From assembly GCA_027382625.1 (NCBI GenBank), contig JAJKFJ010022395.1, forward strand, positions 62,001 to 126,000: a stretch of DNA of 64,000 nucleotides. The letters are read 5' to 3'. The notes under the pieces were generated by a model. That model ran no database searches, had not been told where the DNA came from, and worked only from the letters and a program-made list of their open reading frames with translations. Position numbers and translations under genes: made by a program. Below, piece by piece: positions 57,251 through 64,000 of the stretch. The DNA comes from Tetmemena sp. SeJ-2015. Lineage: Eukaryota; Ciliophora; Spirotrichea; Sporadotrichida; Oxytrichidae. Positions within the stretch are counted from its first letter, which is position 1, and each line of letters begins with the position of its first letter.

Positions 57251-57853
57251 CTTGAACACCACTAAATTCTAGCAACAGAAATAAGCAAATTTAATACTTA
57301 TGGATTCAATTATAAAAGCTGAAGCATACTTATTTTGGCAAGTGAGCCTATCATATTTTAACATAATGGGGACTTATATAAAAATATATTAATATAAAGT
57401 CACTAAATGATTTGTGATATAATTTAAGTCCTAGCTAATAAGAATAGTTATTTACTGACTGAATTTACGTAGATTTTTAGTAGTTTTCTATTATTTTATT
57501 TAATTATATCGGAAGTGATTAAAAAGTTATAGAAATAAGTATTTTAAATAATCAAAATAAATAATTACATAATTTTGAAAATTACACCAAAGATACTAAT
57601 TTTAAAGCACAATTCAAACAAAATTCATTAAAAATAAATTGCAGAAACTAATTCACAATTTAATAGCTCAACTAAATGAGAAAAATACCTTGTTTTAAGA
57701 GAAAGAAAAAAAACACAATAAATTAAAGTGGATTAATTACGTCTCCTTCTAAAAGACAATATATTTAAAGTGTTAAAATATTAATTCTTAAAAAGGAAAT
57801 AAGTATTGTGCAGGAGCCAATTAATTTATAAAATTGCGATTGAATTAGTAGCT

Positions 57854-60800
57854 ATGGGAGTTATTTCGTGCAAATGCTGTGCTAGCATTCAAAATACAAC
57901 TATTTTATTTTAAGATACCAAAGCTCAAATCAGGTTAGCACATACGCAATACTTAACATCCTTAGTTAGGGAGAAAATATGCTATTTTAATTTTAAGAGA
58001 TGTAAATGCCTTCGACACTCCACGATCAGACCAAGCCACAATTAAAAGCGTCCTCATAAATAAAGAAGCACCCTCACTCGGAGGGAACTCACACAGGAGA
58101 ACTTCAGGCATCAGTAAAGGTAAAATTAAATTCAAAGTTAATCTTTATAGGGCAAAAGAAAAAGGTCAATATAATGTAAGCACTAGCTAACCACGTTTAG
58201 CCAAAGCTTTGACAGAGTTTTATTCATGTTATTAAAATATATACTCATCCTCCTATTTCAAATGATCAAATTTAGACTATAGAGCTTCAGATTTTGATTA
58301 AATTAGCTTAATTATTCTATCTTTACTAATGATTTGTCTTTGTTTAAGTTTCTATATTTTAATTATAACAAGTCAGTGTAATCATGATAAGTGAATGATC
58401 AATTACCAGTAAATGTCAAGCCTCATGTATATATTTTGGATATATTTAATATTTTAGAGAGTGGGAGTCCTAGCTGGCTTGCTAAAGCCTGGATAAAGCA
58501 ATCATGAGGAGTAGAAGAAAGTTCCCATCATTAAAGAAGTCTTAAATAATTCAGTAAGAGTCGAACAATCAAGCGACAAAAAAAATTTCTTCATTAGTTA
58601 CAATAAATTTTATGTGAGGTGCATTTTTAATCTTCATCAATAAAAAGAGAAGCTTCTCGAGAGGAGATGAAACTACGAATATTGCAATACTTAGAGATTC
58701 TATGCAAACTTTCTTAGATGAAAATCTAATAAATAAATTTAAGAGAGAAGCAAAAATAAACATAGAGGGATACAGGCCACTAAAATTATAATTCAATTAA
58801 TTTTGTAGTGCATTTGAGTACTTTTAGTATAAATTGACAAAGCATTAATCTTTGTGGTAAAATAAGGGCAGATTGATTAATTCCTTGACTTCCTTAACAA
58901 CACTTTTGCATATGTCCAAGATTATTAGAATCATCAGAGTCACCTTTCTATTTTTGATAATAAGTGGGGTTTTTCTTTTACGGCCATTTTTAGATTAAAT
59001 ACTCCAGGATCATACTTAGCTTAAGTATTTTCCGATCGAGGTTTTCTCATCAAAATAAATGAATTATAATGTATTATCATTTTTGTTACAAAATTCTAGC
59101 GTGAGTCTTAAAGTTCGATTATATTATAATTAGCGATGAAAATAACTCTTATTTTTTATGAATACGACAGCAAGATAATGGATCATTTTGAAAAGTTCAA
59201 GAAAGGTAGACACTTGATTAGTGCTACTTCTAAGAACTCTCCTCAAGGAGAAAGGTATATTTGTATTTAAATCATTTCAAATTCCCCAAAGTTTTATATT
59301 CCCTGAATATATAGCAACATGAACTTAAATTTAAGTAGACCCAAATCTTAAATGCAATCTGATAAAATAATTGGTAGCTATGTCCCCAAAAATCTTGTAC
59401 CGAAGCCCAATATCCAAAGCCCTAATTATAAGTTAGAATTTAATATAGAATAATGGAAAATTTTTTCCTAAATACAACTGATTACTGTTACAAGTCTGAT
59501 TAGTCATTGTGATTATAATTAATTTATAAAATGAAAGTATTGTATAACTAAGCATTCTTTCGTTCATAATTATCAGTACATCCTAAAATTACTCTCAATG
59601 ATAGCTAACAGCATGTTGAGGAGAAGAATCGCAAAATCATTTCGACATTTGAGAGTTGATCGGTCAATTGAGAATAGCAAATAATTTTTAGCCAATAATA
59701 AGATAAATAGATTCTAAAATCGCTAGTTAAAATAGAATAGGAATTTCTTAAATGCAGTAATAACTTTTAAAATTTTTGGTTTTACACCAATTTACTCGCT
59801 CCCTCTAAATTATTCCATCCAATTTATAAAATGAAAAGCTATAAATGTTTTAGCATTATGTGTTTTATTCTAATTCTATTTTGTATTTAAAAATCGTCTT
59901 CTAGTCAATTGTATTTCGAGGAAAAAATTACCCAATATTCTTTATTAAATTCTAGCCTATATTAAATTTTTATAATGAGCTGTAGCATCAAGCTTCTTCA
60001 GGATCTAATCATTAGCAACTATCGCACACGTCGGGAGGAGCATATTTATTAACCTTATTATAATCTGCATATTTTTCGCCATTTCAATACGCAAGTGGAA
60101 GAATTAAAGTAAATATGATCCAAAGATTCTACTATAAATATTTTTTTTATAAGATAACAAGTGCAACCAGATAAAAGACTATCAATATACTAACTCTCTC
60201 CTATTGGATTACCTCTGAATTAGGAAAATTATAATTCAGGTTCACAATAGAACATCTCAAACTAAGAGCAGCAATCTTCATTCTCTAGGGAATTAATGAG
60301 GAAAAAAACTCTCACCGGAAAAACTTAATCTTATCTCAGCAAGGACTCAAATTCAATTGATGACAAACGAAAGAGCAGCTCCTCAGCCTTGAAAGTTTCT
60401 GCTTAGCTGAGGAATTTTGAAAGAGCACCTACCTATGAATCCAATCGACTTAAGCCTTCCCAGGCGGATGGTAGCTCTGCCGGCAAGTCATAATACACAG
60501 CTGGTTTTTTCAGGCAATCTGTTACTGAAAAGCATATATAGAATTAACTCACCTCAAATTCGTCAAGGGATCCAGAGAAGAGTGCAATTACAAATCGTTT
60601 GAGTAATAACAACGCCTCCTTGAATAACGGTGGGAATCCGAACATTAGAAATTCTGTCCAGAAGCATCATAGTTAGTCTCTTCACCAATATAGCTAAATG
60701 TTGATGCGCCAAAGTGTCCAAGAAGCAGCCAGTGCTATTCAAGAAACTTCTAGTGTTGATAAATCAGTTTCAAATTTCTCAACTAAAAATGAGAATGAGC

Positions 60801-63800
60801 ACAGGAAAGCCCAGCCAAATGCTTCACCAGGGTCTATTAGAGATGAGAAGGGAAGTCATCGTGAAGATGAATTTATTTTTAGAGGCTAAAGGCCCAAATG
60901 ACCCAGGGGAATAAATTAATGTACAGATTTTTAGCAAAAAAAGTAGCAATAACATTCAAAAGATTCAGCTATTTCCTAGCAGTTAAAAAAATCTTTACAA
61001 CTACGGGAAGCTGCTTCCAAGTTAGGAAGAGGGTTAAATGCAGGAGATATGCGTGACAGACAACTCTCACCAACTTTCCCACGCTAATAAAAACTATTTC
61101 GTCTCAGATGAGTAGTTATTTTAATATTATTTTTGAGTCTGCGACAAATAACAACGAAGAGGTTATTTCGGGAGATTATGTGGAATAACACCCTCTGCTC
61201 TTCTAAACAGTTAATGAAGGGCATCTCGAAGAAGGAAGGAAAATGAATGACCATTTGAGGTAAACTTATAATAATTTATTAACAATAGAGTGATACCCAT
61301 TTTTGCGTTTACATTCAAAAAGATACTTACTCAAGCAATGGTTCACCGGATATTATAGTTTGATATTATTGTGAGAGCGCCCGAGGAAGAGAATTCCTCA
61401 GAAAAAGGTACAATATACAAAACTAGCACATTTTAATTTAAAGCAATGTAGAAGTAGTTCATAAAGGCAAGAGAAGTAAAAACCACTACCAATCCTCTAC
61501 TTTTAAAAACATGAACAATGAAGAATAGAAAATGGTAAATTAGCCTGCTTAATCAATTACTCCTTCCCAGAGGTTGAAGATCTATCCTTATTTTAATTTC
61601 TCATTTTCTTAAAGACCTACACTTATAATAGAGGTTTAAATAACAGGCCTCCAACCTCACAGAGCGGGATGCAAACAGATCAGAGCTTTTAATCGATCTA
61701 ATTTTAAACGAATTAGCATTAACACAGAATGCTCACAAATTAGGGCAGCTCTGGAAAGTCTGGGAAGCTCTCAAGTTAGCTTCATAAATAGCAGTCTACG
61801 TTAACATAGTCCTTCTATTCACAGTCTAATTCAAATACAGTTAGCAGTAAAGACTATATCATCTAAGTTTAATTTAAGTAATGGATGATTCAGCCTCTTA
61901 TAAACCTAAAGTAGTAGGAACTTTAAATTTTTCCCATTTAAAGAACCAAAGCCTTCCAGAAGAAATATACAGACAATTCCTCTAGGAGAAGACAAATGAT
62001 AAGAGTGCATAGAACTGTCATGTCAAATGAGGTAAATTCTATAGTAAACGAGTAGAGTGTGAACACTATCACCATACAGAATCCTTAGCAATTCAAATAG
62101 AAGCAGCTATTTCAACTAATAAATAACGTGCTAGTGCCAGTTAGTAATATCAAGCTCAAAAATAAGAGAGATAATTAGACTACGAGTTAAGTTACTTTGC
62201 CGCTTTGTGGTACTGGTGACTTATAAGGCATGAGTTAGGAGCCTTACACATAGAAATTGTCTCTGAAAAAGGAATCTCTCACGAATATCATTAGCAACTA
62301 ATAGACTATAAAGAGGATTAAGACGATAAAGGAAGTTAACGAGGAGGCGTATCTTAGGTCAGACAATACAAACACAGAATCTCAACTCCATGAAGAAAAT
62401 AAAGACAGCAAAGAGTTGCTCAGCTAGACAATTAATTCTACCAAAGAAGAAAATCAGCCTTCTCAATCGAACTTGCTATCTCTATTCAGGATTGGTTAGG
62501 ATGAAATTTTTTATTTACGCAATCTCACAGCCACCTTCTCCGACGATCAAGCTTTAAATTAAAGGAGGGCTCGGAGGCTCACATAGCTATTTTTGCTTAT
62601 ATAGTCCAACGAGATTGAAAGATTAAAAGCTTGCGGAATTAACTTTGAGACCATAGAAGAATTCAGACGACAAAAAATAACTGCATTATTAATTTCCTTT
62701 TATAAAATAAGTAAGCATCCAGTTGCCAAATAAGCCACCCCTTAATCCATACCAAAAGCTCAAAAGCATAGAATAAGAAATAATCAATATATCTCGAACC
62801 AAGAACACAATTTAAAATTTATAGTGGAAATATTATAAAAAGAACATGATAGCCATGATTAGAAAAAAGAATGAAGAGATGGTGAGTATGGAAAGGACGA
62901 GAAAGTAAAAGGATCATACTCCTTTCTCCCAATAAGAGCTAGATGAGTTTTTAGGAGTCCCTCGTCAGTATTCTAAAAAGAAACTAGTAAGGTAGGATTC
63001 GGGAACGTTAGAAAAATAAGCAACTTGAGGATATTTTTATTCAACTCCGGCATTTGGAGGAGTGGGAGGGATTGTTATTCCGATATTAAACAATAATCTC
63101 ACTACTTAGATACTTAGAAAATTTATTAAATAAGTATCATAAAATATTAGATAGACTACGGCAAGCAAGATACTTTGTCTGCCAATAAGTATCCCAATGA
63201 TATTTTATTTGAAACACCCAAACCATACCAAAACTCTCAAAGAGCAGCATTGTATATTTTAAGTTTTCATACCTTAAGATTCGTAAGAAGAACTCAATTG
63301 AATCGAAAGGAACTCCTCATAGCTAAATGAAAATTAAGAGACACAACTTGAACATGCAAGAATACTTCTTTAATATTTCATTATAATTGCTTCATCAAAT
63401 TTTTAGAATTGATAGCTCGAAGGCAAAAAGAGATAGTCGATAATAGCAGCAAAAGTACTTTTAGAGTAAATTACTAAATGGCATAGCAGCTATACATACT
63501 AATATTTTTCTAAAGCATTCTTTTAAGTCTTCTTTCCGGTCTGAATTCGAAAGTAGCATAAGCCGAGGTGCTGATGAATCCTTTGAAGGAGTTTCTTACT
63601 TTATAGAAGATGACTAATACTATGACGAGGAAGATGATGAGCCAGGTGAGTATGACGGTGAAGAAGAGGGAGAAGAGTAAAAGATGAACATTTCAATTGG
63701 GAGTGTGGATTCTTCAGAAATGCTCAAGCAAACGGAGACTCACAATATTCTCAATAAACTGTAAAGAGTGGGCACAGAGCACTAAGTCAATCATTCCAAA

Positions 63801-64000
63801 AATATGGTCAATCAGTCAAACATGAGCCTTGAGACCACTGTTTGTAAGAAAACTATTTTATTTGATCTACTTTTAGAGGTACACCCGATATAGAAGCTTG
63901 CTCAGAATCTTAAGGACAGCCAAAATACGCAACCTAGGCATTTCAGATTGAGGGGACTCAGCTCTCAACAATCATCCATTAAATCCACTGAGAGGAACTT
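57854..64000 (+). CDS. Very long hydrophilic protein, N-myristoylation-type start, runs off the window
   Basis: The ATG at 57854 opens MGVISCKCCASIQNTTILFQ, a strong N-myristoylation plus Cys-cluster (palmitoylation) signal. Downstream blocks on the same strand are Ser/Asn/Gln/Lys-rich and disordered: NAFDTPRSDQATIKSVLINK, DHFEKFKKGRHLISATSKNS, RKTLTGKTQSYLSKDSNSID, QEAASAIQETSSVDKSVSNF, LSLFRIGQDEIFYLRNLTAT with RRLTQLFLLIQSNEIERLKA, and the acidic EDDEPGEYDGEEEGEEQKMN near 63650. Short GT-AG introns are likely (for example 58120-58151 and 59255-59321). Many frame changes mark unresolved IESs. It has no stop before base 64000. A membrane-anchored scaffold is inference; it may be more than one gene. 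Confidence 0.5.

Noticed and set aside
1..64000. Widespread pseudogenes or frameshift mutations
   Set aside because: TAA/TAG occur at Gln positions and frame breaks are bounded by direct repeats whose removal restores family sequence, so the ciliate code and IESs explain them.
1..64000. CRISPR array, prophage or bacterial operon
   Set aside because: No spaced identical repeats, no phage genes; spliceosomal introns, IFT, SPC and PWI genes show a eukaryote.
1..64000. Telomeric C4A4/G4T4 arrays or TBE transposon ends
   Set aside because: Only isolated CCCCAAAA-like octamers were seen; no tandem copies.

Overview
This window reads as germline (micronuclear) DNA of a spirotrich ciliate of the Oxytricha/Stylonychia kind. 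Three lines of evidence support this. (1) Conserved proteins read through in-frame TAA and TAG at Gln positions and stop only at TGA. (2) Many genes are cut by short AT-rich segments bounded by direct repeats of 3-13 bp. Removing each segment with one repeat copy restores the frame and the family consensus, which is the layout of macronuclear-destined segments (MDSs), internal eliminated sequences (IESs) and pointers. (3) The pointers are varied sequences, not obligatory TA, which argues against Paramecium and Euplotes. For five genes the coding length after removing the IESs I found is an exact multiple of three: Trm7-like 304 aa, S28 peptidase 535 aa, SPCS3 196 aa, PWI/RS protein 272 aa, acid lipase 444 aa. 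Ordinary GT-AG introns also occur. I see no scrambled or inverted MDS order.

Layout. 1-2494 (-) coiled-coil protein running off the window; 2801-3107 (+) a 3' gene end; 3225-11952 (-) a very large TRP/polycystin-type channel with a propeller-like N-terminal half, interrupted by two roughly 600-bp IESs ending in long inverted repeats. 12505-13538 (-) SRRM1-like PWI/RS splicing factor; 13715-16868 (-) coiled-coil protein; 16913-17988 (+) FtsJ/Trm7-like tRNA 2'-O-methyltransferase; 18099-19755 (+) secreted S28 serine peptidase; 20053-20979 (-) RNF114-like ubiquitin ligase; 21079-21149 (-) tRNA-Asp(GTC); 21503-25853 (-) WDR35/IFT121. 25854-27606 is AT-rich with a GC-richer island. 27607-30520 (+) protein kinase 1; 31301-32815 (-) small membrane protein; 32913-34542 (-) MORN protein; 34608-35305 (+) SPCS3; 35401-35931 (-) unknown; 36203-39800 (+) TPR protein with an N-myristoylation-type start; 39733-44817 (+) PH-domain protein; 45272-46698 (-) acid lipase; 46979-48357 (-) secreted protein with tandem N-glycosylation sequons. 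50607-54350 (+) protein kinase 2, a paralogue of kinase 1, whose roughly 1.8-kb intron region holds an inverted-repeat element flanked by direct repeats. 54480-54561 is a triplet repeat closed by an inverted repeat; 54749-57250 (+) poorly resolved coding blocks; 57854-64000 (+) a long hydrophilic protein running off the window.

The genes do not form one pathway. They look like a typical collection of separate one-gene chromosomes in their germline order. The most interesting features are the IES system itself: IESs down to 7-9 bp, a pointer that also makes a perfect GT-AG intron, IES sites at matching places in paralogous kinases, and transposon-like IESs whose ends coincide with the pointers.
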